64,000 nucleotides of DNA from Zygaena filipendulae (taxonomy: Eukaryota; Arthropoda; Insecta; Lepidoptera; Zygaenidae), in NCBI GenBank assembly GCA_907165275.2, contig OU015650.1, positions 12,492,001-12,556,000 on the forward strand. Reading direction: 5' to 3'. This document shows, piece after piece, positions 39,501 through 48,600 of this stretch. The notes beneath the pieces are model-generated. The model saw nothing but the letters and a program-made list of their open reading frames with translations. It made no database searches and was not told where the DNA came from. Within the stretch, counting starts at the first letter, position 1. Every line of letters starts with the position of its first letter. The position numbers and the translations under genes were made by a program.

Positions 39501-42500
39501 GGTGATTTCTTTGTTGAATTGTTCTTTTTCCCTGTTGAGATGATCGATTTGAGTCCTCGCCTGTTCCACTTCTTCACGCAGAGCCGCGGCCGTTGTTTCT
39601 AGCTCGTTGTACTGATCCTTTTGTTCTTGAGTCATCTCGTTTAGATATTTTGTGATCGTTGATTGTTCCTAAAATATAAAAACAAATGCCATATTATGCA
39701 TCTCTAATTTTACAGGGAAAAGAAACAAAATAAGTGAACCAATGCGTTTTTCTTCTGCTTGTCGGTTTTTTTGGATTTATATCACACAACCGTAGTATTT
39801 ACTAGGACGGGTTCGAACGAAATATAGGTACCTACCTACCATGAATTGGATTATTATTTATATAGGTCAGTTTTAAAACCTTACTAAAGTATAGGTATGC
39901 ACGATGTCTCAAGCTTCCTTCAACATGTGTCAGTAGCTCCGAGAGCGAGAAGATTTCATATATATAAGATACATTTTATACTTACTACTATGATTAGGGA
40001 GGTAGGTACAGCTGTGGCAAGGTAAATAAAATAATCTGAATACTTTTGGCTAAAGGATCAGGTATCTCATACCAGTCTTTTATTAGGTAGGTAATCCCAC
40101 CTTATCCATTTGTTCCATCAATTGTCTCAGCTGATTCTCCTTCCTTTGTCGTTCGAGGAAAACTTGTTCAACCTCTTCTTCAATTTTCTTATTGCTTTCT
40201 TCTATTTCCCTCGTTTGCTCCTCGATTGCATACTTAGTCGCTTCCCCATTTACTATTCTAATAGCTGTGTTGTAATCTGACAGACGACCTTGAAGATCTA
40301 TAATAAGAAATTAACTAAATAATGTTATTTGACTTATTTGGTTTACGCATTTATGCGTACCTACGAGTAGGCTGAGTGTTGGAAGTTAGCTATACTAATT
40401 TTAAAATATTAGAAGGTTCCTAAATCCTAATTCATTTTTGTGTATAGGTGCTATATCTATAACCGATTCTTTTATTTATAAGGGTTAATTAATTCCAAAT
40501 ATTCCTATACAAAGCTTAAGATTTGACGAGAATTTGAAGGTTGTTTCAGTTTTGATGGTCAAAATGTTTTTTTTATAAATATATATTGTGTCGTTGAGCT
40601 CAGTCTAATCTAATTCATTTCGTTTCTTATATCGCGACGGGTGACAATAGATATTTGTATCTGTACTATAGACGTGTAGGTTATATTATATTCCTAGATA
40701 TCCTATTAGATACTAGGTAGGTATATAGACTCACCCGTCAGTTCCTGCGCCAGTTCCCTCACCCTCTTCTCATAATGTTTCTTAGCCGACTTCTCTCTTT
40801 CCCCCGCATCAGCGCGCTCGTTCAGGCGGGCTATCTCCGCCTTCATCTCCCGCACTTTGACCTGCATCAGCTCTTCCCAGTAGCGTTTGTCTTGCAACTG
40901 CCGGGTGCGGAATCCGCGGGCTGTACCGGTACGGAGGCCAGATAGGCCCTGCTGGGTGATCGGCCGATCGATCTGAAAGACATTTTACATTAGGTAGGTA
41001 TAATGTGAATGAAACTGGAACTAAATGACCGCAAAACCTTTGGGCCCTTGTCCATCAATCTCTCGGTTGTTATTGTATAATTATGATTGAGGATTTTAAT
41101 TGCTATAGAGGTGTTTTGATTAAAAACATCATTTGAAGGAAGAATAGGTAGGTAATTGCATTTGAACACGACCAGCGCGTTGTTGGTCATGTATTAAAAA
41201 ATACTGTACTAATGTACGTCACTTGCATTGAATAAATGGTCAAATGTATGATATCTATACTTAACCTACCTACCTATTAGGTCTTTGGAATTTTTAGATG
41301 ATGAGATGTAGAGATAGTAACGTAGGTAAGGTACTCTTTATTATAATATTATTCTGTTCTACTTGTGAGGATGGTCAGGTCACATATGACTGCTCCTTTT
41401 TGTAATTTCTATTCCATTCTATTCTAATGCTGGACAGACTGACCCGCTGAAGGCATATGACTGCTGTATTTGTTAATAGATAGACTGAACCGCTGAAGAA
41501 CGCAGTAACCAATCCTTAACTAAATAGATTCTATTGTTTATTTTATAGAGGAGATATTTTAATCATACCATAGAGAAACCAGTCATGGCGGTCTGCTGTC
41601 GGCTGGCTGTCGGCGGCGCTGGTCCGAACCCGGCTGTAGACATTCTAGAGGCTGTACCGCCTCTGTACGCTGAAGTGGGTCGCATACTTCCACTTCTGTC
41701 TCAACATCCAGACGGAACAATTTTACAATAGATATATTTACACGTAGAGCGATAGTTTTAATTCAAAACTCCGTTCGAAATCCAAATACGAAAACAATTG
41801 AATGTCCGTGAGCGTCGAGCGGCGCGAAATTTCGCTACCGCCGAGAGTTCACCCACCCATCCAAACTTTCACATCTACCTACCTATAATCCTTGTTCCTT
41901 ACTATCCTTACGTCTTCACCATTATATAAATGCGAAAATGAGTTTGCTTGTTTGTTACACTTTCACGCCTTAACAGCTCAACTGATCATCATGAAATTTA
42001 GCACACGTTATTAGGGGTACAGAAAATGACATTTGGTACTTTTTATCCCGCACTTAAAGTGGGTGAAATCGCATGTTTAGCATACATGTTGTCAGGGCAC
42101 AGAAAGGAAATAGGGGACTTTTTAGCCCGGAATTCCCGCGGGAACTAACGCGGGTGAAATCGCGGGGAACAGTAGGTATAGATTAACTGCACTTCATTGA
42201 TACGCCGCAACGAGTTCAGGGTAATCGATGTGACGATAGTCATCGATGGAAGGTTGAATTTTTCACTGCCTGACACCTGATGATCAACTAATTATAAAAG
42301 ATATCCTATCAACCTAACACTTTCATACACTTTCATATAATAATCTTGCCCACCTAGAAACCGCAGAGCCGTTGGTGAGTTCACGGTGCCCTCGCCTGGA
42401 AACCGGCCGCGTGTCCACCCGCCTGCTCAGGCCCGCGCTGTCCACAAAACTGCCCTCCGAATAATCCATACTTAGCGTATAATTCTTTTCTAACAATTTA

Positions 42501-42580
42501 CACCGTCCGTTCACGCGATAATTTAACGCAAAAAACGAGGGCGTCACGCGCAATGGTGAATGTTGTTTATGCGTTGTCAT
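36353..42580 (-). CDS. IFT74: Intraflagellar transport protein 74 (gene, 11 exons)
   Basis: IFT74 is a coiled-coil core subunit of IFT complex B. With IFT81 it carries tubulin into growing cilia; in insects this matters for ciliated sensory neurons and, depending on species, sperm. Exons in transcript order: 42580-42354, 41695-41569, 40972-40735, 40297-40101, 39668-39492, 39241-39116, 38540-38439, 38332-38027, 37841-37727, 37650-37541, 36565-36353. All introns are GT-AG and all phases agree. The first 130 residues are basic and R/S/G/P-rich (ending RPITQQGLSGLRTGTARGF), then nearly continuous heptad coiled coil follows. Family blocks include LQGRLSDYNTAI, DPQEEREKLLLQ and KKREETMDSFMSTYEANLKK, with a C-terminal EPLKKQAMEELAALNKKI. 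It is 645 residues from the first Met, or 608 from Met38, close to human IFT74 (600). Met38 (42469-42467) may be the true start; see the X-box entry. Confidence 0.93.
36637..37069 (+). repeat. Third copy of the foldback-arm repeat
   Basis: 433 bp, in the last intron of IFT74, close to the sequence at 27097. It stands alone, which shows the arm is a mobile unit of its own. Confidence 0.85.
37258..37503 (-). mobile_element. tRNA-derived SINE, copy 2
   Basis: Same body as the copy at 31825 (for example TTGCTTGGTTTCCACGACAC on the minus strand). Box B is mutated (GGCTTCGATTCC). In IFT74 intron 10, ending about 40 bp from exon 10. Confidence 0.85.
37541..37650 (-). CDS. IFT74: IFT74 exon 10
   Basis: Encodes GEEQKKALEIELRLLKEKLG and PTESAVVEATNKLKKLQ. 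Donor CAA|GTAAGA. A tRNA-derived SINE lies just downstream in the intron. Confidence 0.88.
37727..37841 (-). CDS. IFT74: IFT74 exon 9
   Basis: Encodes AESTRERLATELQTLPEKTQ and AMKEELLTLSDLEKLREE. Donor GAAG|GTTTGC. Confidence 0.88.
38027..38332 (-). CDS. IFT74: IFT74 exon 8
   Basis: Largest exon (306 bp). Encodes GLKKREETMDSFMSTYEANL and DIVFALEHSSSNIDLDLSEI, aligning with the KKREEHMDTFIETFEE region and the LLEHCSRNI region of human IFT74 as I remember them. Confidence 0.93.
38439..38540 (-). CDS. IFT74: IFT74 exon 7
   Basis: Coiled coil VREDNTAIASLESNAANLKD, then QIKKVQELIEQAEQ. 102 bp, phase 0 on both sides. Confidence 0.9.
39116..39241 (-). CDS. IFT74: IFT74 exon 6
   Basis: Encodes IKVHLLELHRRLVAAEEKRD and NNRLDPQEEREKLLLQ. 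The last block matches the conserved PMEEREKLLKQ of vertebrate IFT74. Confidence 0.92.
39492..39668 (-). CDS. IFT74: IFT74 exon 5
   Basis: Coiled coil EQSTITKYLNEMTQEQKDQY through INREK-type heptads to KEITASQ. Phase 0 at both ends. Confidence 0.9.
40101..40297 (-). CDS. IFT74: IFT74 exon 4
   Basis: Encodes DLQGRLSDYNTAIRIVNGEA, a family signature, and a charged coiled coil ending QLRQLMEQMDK. Acceptor ATTATAG, donor AAG|GTGGGA. Confidence 0.92.
40735..40972 (-). CDS. IFT74: IFT74 exon 3
   Basis: Encodes IDRPITQQGLSGLRTGTARG, then the start of the coiled coil (DKRYWEELMQVKVREMKAEI). The PITQQGLSG motif is conserved in IFT74. Donor CGG|GTGAGT. Confidence 0.93.
41569..41695 (-). CDS. IFT74: IFT74 exon 2
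   Basis: Encodes RSGSMRPTSAYRGGTASRMS and TAGFGPAPPTASRQQTAMTG, the basic low-complexity N-terminal region that in IFT74 contributes to tubulin binding. Acceptor GTTGAGACAG, donor ATG|GTATGA. Confidence 0.88.
41928..42175 (+). mobile_element. Helitron-like repeat in IFT74 intron 1
   Basis: TATATAAATGCGAAAATGAG through GCGGGTGAAATCGCGGGGAA, with CTAG decayed to GTAG. It contains two partial GTGAAATCGC ends. Confidence 0.65.
42354..42580 (-). CDS. IFT74: IFT74 exon 1
   Basis: First Met at 42580, second in-frame Met at 42469. The stretch between them is not typical of the family. MDYSEGSFVDSAGLSRRVDT, followed by RPVSRRG, resembles the usual IFT74 N-terminus. Donor AG|GTGGGC. Confidence 0.8.
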
Positions 42581-42586
42581 GGCAAC
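42573..42586 (-). promoter_or_regulatory. RFX X-box at the IFT74 start
   Basis: GTTGTCATGGCAAC on the plus strand fits the X-box consensus GTHNYYATRRNAAC at every position. RFX factors (DAF-19 in worm, Rfx in fly) drive IFT genes through this motif, usually within about 250 bp upstream of the start codon. Here it overlaps the first ATG of the long frame and lies about 104 bp upstream of the second in-frame ATG (42469). That favours the second Met as the real start. Confidence 0.7.
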
Positions 42587-42639
42587 AGACTATACTCAAC
42601 GAGGTTATTGATGAAGAATACGCATGTTTGTAACAGGCA

Positions 42640-42814
42640 GGCGTTAATTACAGAGTTCCTGCGGGAATTCCGGGATAAAAAGTACCCTATATCCTTCTCT
42701 GTACCCTCTGACAATGACGGTACAAAATTTCATGATGATCGGTTGAGCCGTTAACGCGTGAAAGCGTAACAGGCAGACAGACCGAGTTACTTTCACATAT
42801 AATATTAGTAGGGA
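42640..42814 (-). mobile_element. Helitron-like repeat upstream of IFT74
   Basis: TTACAGAGTTCCTGCGGGAA to TAATATTAGTAGGGA. The CTAG end is lost. It stands about 55 bp beyond the X-box, so it limits how far the original IFT74 promoter can extend. Confidence 0.68.
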
Positions 42815-44395
42815 TTAGACACTAAACAATAGTGAATCCATGTATAGGTGTTTTAATTAGCATTTTGGCGTCAATTTTTAACTGAAACGATTGTTCGCAG
42901 ATAGTAAAACAAACAAGCTTTATTTGACGTGTTTATGAATTCACAATTGAAATGAACTCAAAAATTACAGTTTGAAATGAGCAAGAAATTCTTTTTACAG
43001 TAGGTAACATAATATATAGATACTTATGTGAATAGCGCGATCAACGAATGTAATGAATGGACTGTTCCTTTGTTACTCACAATAATTTTGGCTCTTTTCC
43101 TCCACAGGTTTTCAGAGTAGGCATTAGTTTTTAAGAAAAATCATAAGTTAAAGGAGTTTTGAGTTAGGTTACTCTAATTCTGAAGGTGCGAAATGACATG
43201 GTTAGATACCATTAGTAAAATTGTGGCTATCAGGTTTTTAAGAGAAACAAAATTAAAAATAAAATGTATATTTCATTCGTAAATAATATCGTTCATCCTT
43301 AAAATAGGTTATACTCATGAACCAACATCCTTCACGTACATATTTAGGATGTTGATGTTATCATAATCTTAAACAATCTAGGTATATGGTTTAACATACA
43401 AAATCGCTAAAATACAATAGATAAGTAACTATAATTTACTCAATAATAAATTTCATACAAAAATTAAACAGAGAAAAAAATGCAAAGTATTTTATACATA
43501 AATGTTATAACATTTCACGATGTCTGTTCAATAATTGTTAACAATATACGTAGTTTTTTTTTTTATTATTTACAAATTTTACTTTTAAAAAATCTCGTAT
43601 CGACATTTATGAGAATTGGTAACGCATTTAGCACCTCTTGACGAAATGTGATTTTCAACATCTTTTTGAAATATTATGTAGATGTTAAACGTACTTATTT
43701 TTTCAAAACGTATCTATAAAAGACATCACATACGAGTAACATATATGTATAACTAAAAAAATCAATCTTATAGTCTTAAGGGTTCCTTGGACACAGCAAA
43801 CGACCGACATTAGTCGATGCTAAAGTTACCGCAAACACATAGTGACATATTGTGACGTTCATTAAAATGCAATTCTCCCTTTAGCCGAATTTTTGTATCA
43901 CAAGTGCACAAAAAAGTGCGTAGAGTCGGAGTAAAATCAGTCGTCTGCATTGTTCCTAGTGCAATCCACTATCTTGTTTCCACGCTGCTCGCATAATTTT
44001 TATCGTATTATAATTTAATGAAGAAACAAAATGTCTTTTTGAAATAATTACGTAAACAGATATAAGAATAAAGTGAAATATTGTATCTACCTAAATATTA
44101 TATTTCTTAATTTTAAAATTGTAAAGTTTATTTTACTAAAATGAGTATTGGCGAAGAATATAAAACAGGAATACACGCAAGTCTTAAACCTATGTCCTAA
44201 ACAATATATTGGGTATTCATTTTCATTGCGGTATTAAAAGAAAGAACTTGGTAAATAAGTGTACGTATAGATAGATGAGGGAAAAAATTATTTACAAAAA
44301 AATACAATTTATATATTGTATTATGGATACAAATAATGAACAACGAAACTAAGGGCTGTACACATTTTCCAAACTTCGCGAACTTGCTATGTTCG

Positions 44396-44505
44396 CTGTA
44401 CCTGTACCTGTACCTGTACCTATACCTGTACCTGTAGGTACCTGTACTTGTACCTGTACCTGTACCTGTACATGTACCTGTACCTGTACATGTACCTGTA
44501 CCTAC
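44396..44505. repeat. TACCTG minisatellite
   Basis: Imperfect six-base repeats (CTGTAC/TACCTG with TATACC, GTAGGTACC and CATGTACC variants). On the transcript strand of the unidentified gene it reads CAGGTA repeated. Confidence 0.92.
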
Positions 44506-45163
44506 TTCTTCAAAATTTACAAATTTTATCAATTTTTTTAATTTACTCTACCTAATTTAAAATAATGCATAATAGTCTAATCAAGATAGATACTAGAAGT
44601 TACAGTTACTACTAATTTATTATTATTGAATCAATTTTTAAAATTTCGTAGTTGAAAGAATGGAAAATAGGATAGGACAGAAAGTTATATAGGTAACCAA
44701 GATATAGGTACCTATACTAAAAAGAATAGAAACGCAACCCTGTCTTGACTAGGATTGTCACTTAATGTTAAACCTATATAATATGAAGGAATCGGTCATA
44801 ACTCATAACATTGAACTTGCATTGAACACCTGTTAGTTCCACGTTGGCAGTGATTAGGAATATGACAAGTGTTGAGGATTATGTATTTCACCAGCTGGTA
44901 CCTAAGTACCTATACGATTTTTGACGTATGAGATGTACCAAATAACATTCTTAGGTAAATTAGATCAACAGACAGGTTATAAGCATTGGTGATTATAAAA
45001 GGTTGTTATTAAGTATCACCAATATTTGAAATTAAAAAATCTAAGTTACAATATTGGCATTAAATTCACTATAAGTATATAGTGTGCTCAAATTACCTAG
45101 TTTAAACGTACTTACAGCATTTTAAATAAAATCTTTCGTAACTTTTTTCTTAGTTACGAATTA

Positions 45164-45206
45164 TGTGCTGTATAAATTAAATTATTTTTCTAATTTATAC
45201 AGCACC
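45164..45206. repeat. 15-bp perfect hairpin
   Basis: GTGCTGTATAAATTA pairs with TAATTTATACAGCAC around an 11-base AT loop, in the presumed 3' UTR of the unidentified gene. Confidence 0.75.
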
Positions 45207-45560
45207 TAACTTAATATTTAATTTTCAATCAAAGTCAAAGAGCTTAAGTAGTTCAGCTTGTTTTCATGCTGAAGCTGAATGAGCGTTCGGTACGTAATAA
45301 AACTTAAAAAGATATTTCTTACTGTACAAATTGCTTATATCAACCTAATTAAATGTAAAACAATATTAAAACTATTTACAAATAGTGCGCAACATATGCA
45401 GAAATATTTCAATTACTAATTATTTCCATATAAAAACAAGGGAGAATAGATAATAATTTAAATACACATGACAAATTTACATAATATCGAATGTTATGAT
45501 TCAATTAAGTTTGCATTAAAACGATAGTAAGAGGTCCCGTTGTTTGGGCTTGGTTGTGTT

Positions 45561-45679
45561 TTAGTCCCACTCTCCTATGAACATATGACGAGCGTGTGGA
45601 GCTGGGGGTGGTGGGAATCCGCGGCCAGGCATAGGAAGCCGGCCGTACAACGCGTAAGGATCGTAATTTTGTTCGCCAT
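45561..45679 (-). CDS. Unidentified gene, alternative terminal exon B
   Basis: Acceptor ATTTTTTACAG. Joined to the same upstream donor it reads DGEQNYDPYALYGRLPMPGR, then a Pro run, and ends HMFIGEWD with TAA. Its opening DPYxxxG resembles exon A (DDPYYCG), as if the two exons were duplicates that diverged. It has the right phase only when exon A is skipped. Confidence 0.68.
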
Positions 45680-48600
45680 CTGTAAAAAATTTGTTATTAG
45701 GGTTAACATGCGTGATGCGACAGTGCCAAAAACAAACCCAGTCTTTCATGAGGTTTTCACACAAACGTGCTTTTGTGTAATTTGGCGAATCAACTTTTAT
45801 GGGAAAAAAAGCAGCGGGTTATGTATAAGATAAAAATACGTTCATAAATAATATAGGTGAGTGAACTCCTCCAAAATACTTCTTATGTGCCGCCTCCGAC
45901 ACAACTATAGACCAAGGCCACCATCATGCGATGCCTATATGTGATGTCAATTGAGGAGGGTCAACATCATGCACACTGAGCAATTTTCAACTTATGTCTG
46001 ATATTTTAATTTTAGTACGTAATTAATATGAAAATTACTATTATAAATTACATTCAAAGATAAAAATGTGCTCCAATCATAAAGGAAATTCGAGTTAAGT
46101 TTCAACAACCCCTATAAAAATAAAAATGCAGAAAAGGCCGCAAAGCCTATAATCAACTAAAATGATGATTGGACACTAAATTGACAGTCTTGATTGATGA
46201 AACAATGAGAGAAAAACTAAAAAAAGCTGATTAATGACAGCCAGTGATAACTTCTGATTTGTGTGACGATGATAATGCTATTAGGCAATTGGTGCAACCA
46301 AAGCGAAGCTTCTGAAATAGCTAAAAGATTTAAATAGGTACCAAGATTGGAGCGTTGAGTCCGCTGCGAGGCGGTGCAAAATTAAAGTGCGGGGTTAGTT
46401 GGTAAGACACTAGCGCGGCTGCTGGATGACAAGGGGTCGAAGCCGGCGTCGCTCCCTGTCAGGATAGAATTGGGACATAATGAGCTTCTCTTTCTTCGGG
46501 GCTTGTTCGTACGCACCGATTCCGCTCTCGTACGAGCGAGCGTGCCATAGAGCCGCTTGGGGCATGGGCGCGTGCGCGAACGGTTGCATGTGCTGCGGGA
46601 ACGGGCCGGGATGCGCGTGCGCCACGCTGTACCGCTTGCTGGGCACCGGCGCCTCCTTGAGGTTCAAACGCTCGCCCATCGTGGGCAGCACCTTCGCTCC
46701 GTGCGTCTTCACGAAGTTCGGCACGCGAGCTCGCAAACCGCAGTAGTACGGGTCGTCTGAAATGAAACATGACAGAATATTTTATCAATAATATTTATTT
46801 GTCATTCATGCAGATCTTAAACTTCGTAAAGGTTAGAATCCTAGCGTGTGTGACGCTTCAGCAGAGGTTATAATATTTGAGCTTAATATATGTATAGTTA
46901 AGAAAACTTGAAATTTTAAGTACCTACCTACCTAAACTAAAAGCTCGTTTCAAGTTAAATTTCACTTAATTTTTTTTTGCTGAAGATCGCATTTGAAACA
47001 TGTTAGCCGTCACAGTTACAATTTAACTTTCGTAGAGAAAGATGTTCGAACAAATTCAGTGCGGATAACTCGATACCTGGGAACACATTTGCGACGGAAT
47101 GCGTGTACCTACGTCCCGCCCCGTGTTTCGCGTCCTACGCTTGGCACGTTCTATAAATGCTGCAGATTCAAATATCAAGGATACGCCGAAATGCCAGTAA
47201 GTCTTTGAATTATCTGTTCAGAACTCAAAGCAGTAGGTAACTTTTGCAACAGATTAGGGCATTGTTTCGAGTTAAACTATACTTAATATATTATCTTGGA
47301 AGCGTATTGGCTTTTATACGTAAGTATCTAAAGTAAAGTTCGATCGTCGAATCGGAAAATTGTGGAGCTACATAAATGTACGATTTATAGCATAGATACG
47401 ATCCTCGATTTATATAGATACCTACCTACCATTTAAATGTATTTTTACGACAAAAGGAAATATTAATAATACGAAGTATGTTTTTGCGCATACAAAATAC
47501 CTTTGTAATGACAGCGAGAGTGACAACATGAGCGATTTATGAACTCAAAACATGATTTATATAGTCCGAAGAAGTTAAGTGTGAACATTATATCAATATC
47601 TCTCAGTGTAGCACAAGACAGAATACATTTATAATGTAATCCAGGCAACACTACAAAGTTCAGTGCCGCAGTGCGAACAAAAATAATGATTTAAAGGTAC
47701 CTAGCTACGAAAATATTCGAAGGTTCATTTCAGCACTCATTTCTATAAAGGAAGGCTTTATAGAAATGAGTGCTGAAGACGTAAAAAATAATCTTTTCTT
47801 TATACCTATTATCTTCAGTCATTAAATGCTTTCAATGCTTTTTGTGTTAAAGATTTTTCACCTCTTATATTTAAAAACTCCATGTCAATATAGGTATCTA
47901 CCGAAAAAGTTAGTGGCAAATAATTATTATTACGTATCTTACCATATTTCTTGTTATCTTTTCCTTTGTCAGATTTGCCTCTTTGGAACTGTGTTGGAAC
48001 ACGTCCATTCTCTTCAATGTCATCGTAATCCGGCTGCAAACAATTAATTAATATTGCATTAAAATCAGTATACCTACCTATTGATGATAAAAAAGTCCCT
48101 TTCATCGTAACTTCTTTTTATTAAAAAGACGATACCTAGATATTTCGCTATATGAATAGTTTTATAATTTTCAATTTATTATATTTATTTAATTTGTTTT
48201 TTAAACCTGCTCCTAAAATTTTCACTTAGCCAAAAGGTTGACTGGTAGAGAAAGCCTTAGGCATTAAGTGCGCCTTTATACATAAGTTCTTTGAATAAAT
48301 ATTTTTAAAGGTTTTAAATACATGTTTTGTTTTAACACTTTTTATTTTATTTTATGTGTATATTATAATATAACTTTAGTATTCAATGACTACTATGTAG
48401 GTAGGCATGTACGGAGCTATCTCTCAACACATAAAAATAATGTGATACAAAAATAGCGTGGGCAAATCACAATTCTTTAGACTTGAAACAAGCCGAAGAT
48501 GTGATTGGAGAACTAATGCTGTTACAAACCTCATATTGTAGACGGGATCTTATCGGAAAGAATACAAAATTATGAATACCACCGCACTTCCAATAGCATA

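Larger units (their letters stand above)
42940..45560 (-). other. Probable long 3' UTR of the unidentified gene
   Basis: AT-rich, without a gene and almost free of the mobile repeats that fill the rest of the window. That fits a transcribed 3' UTR under constraint. Three TGTAAATA motifs (Pumilio-site consensus) are seen on the minus strand near 43568, 44286 and 45369. A TACCTG minisatellite sits at 44396-44505 and a hairpin near 45164-45204. The UTR end is not defined. Confidence 0.4.

Noticed and set aside
44197..44532. Minus-strand ORF of 111 codons with Thr/Gly/Cys repeats
   Set aside because: It is a reading of the TACCTG minisatellite; the repeat codes for low complexity in every frame.
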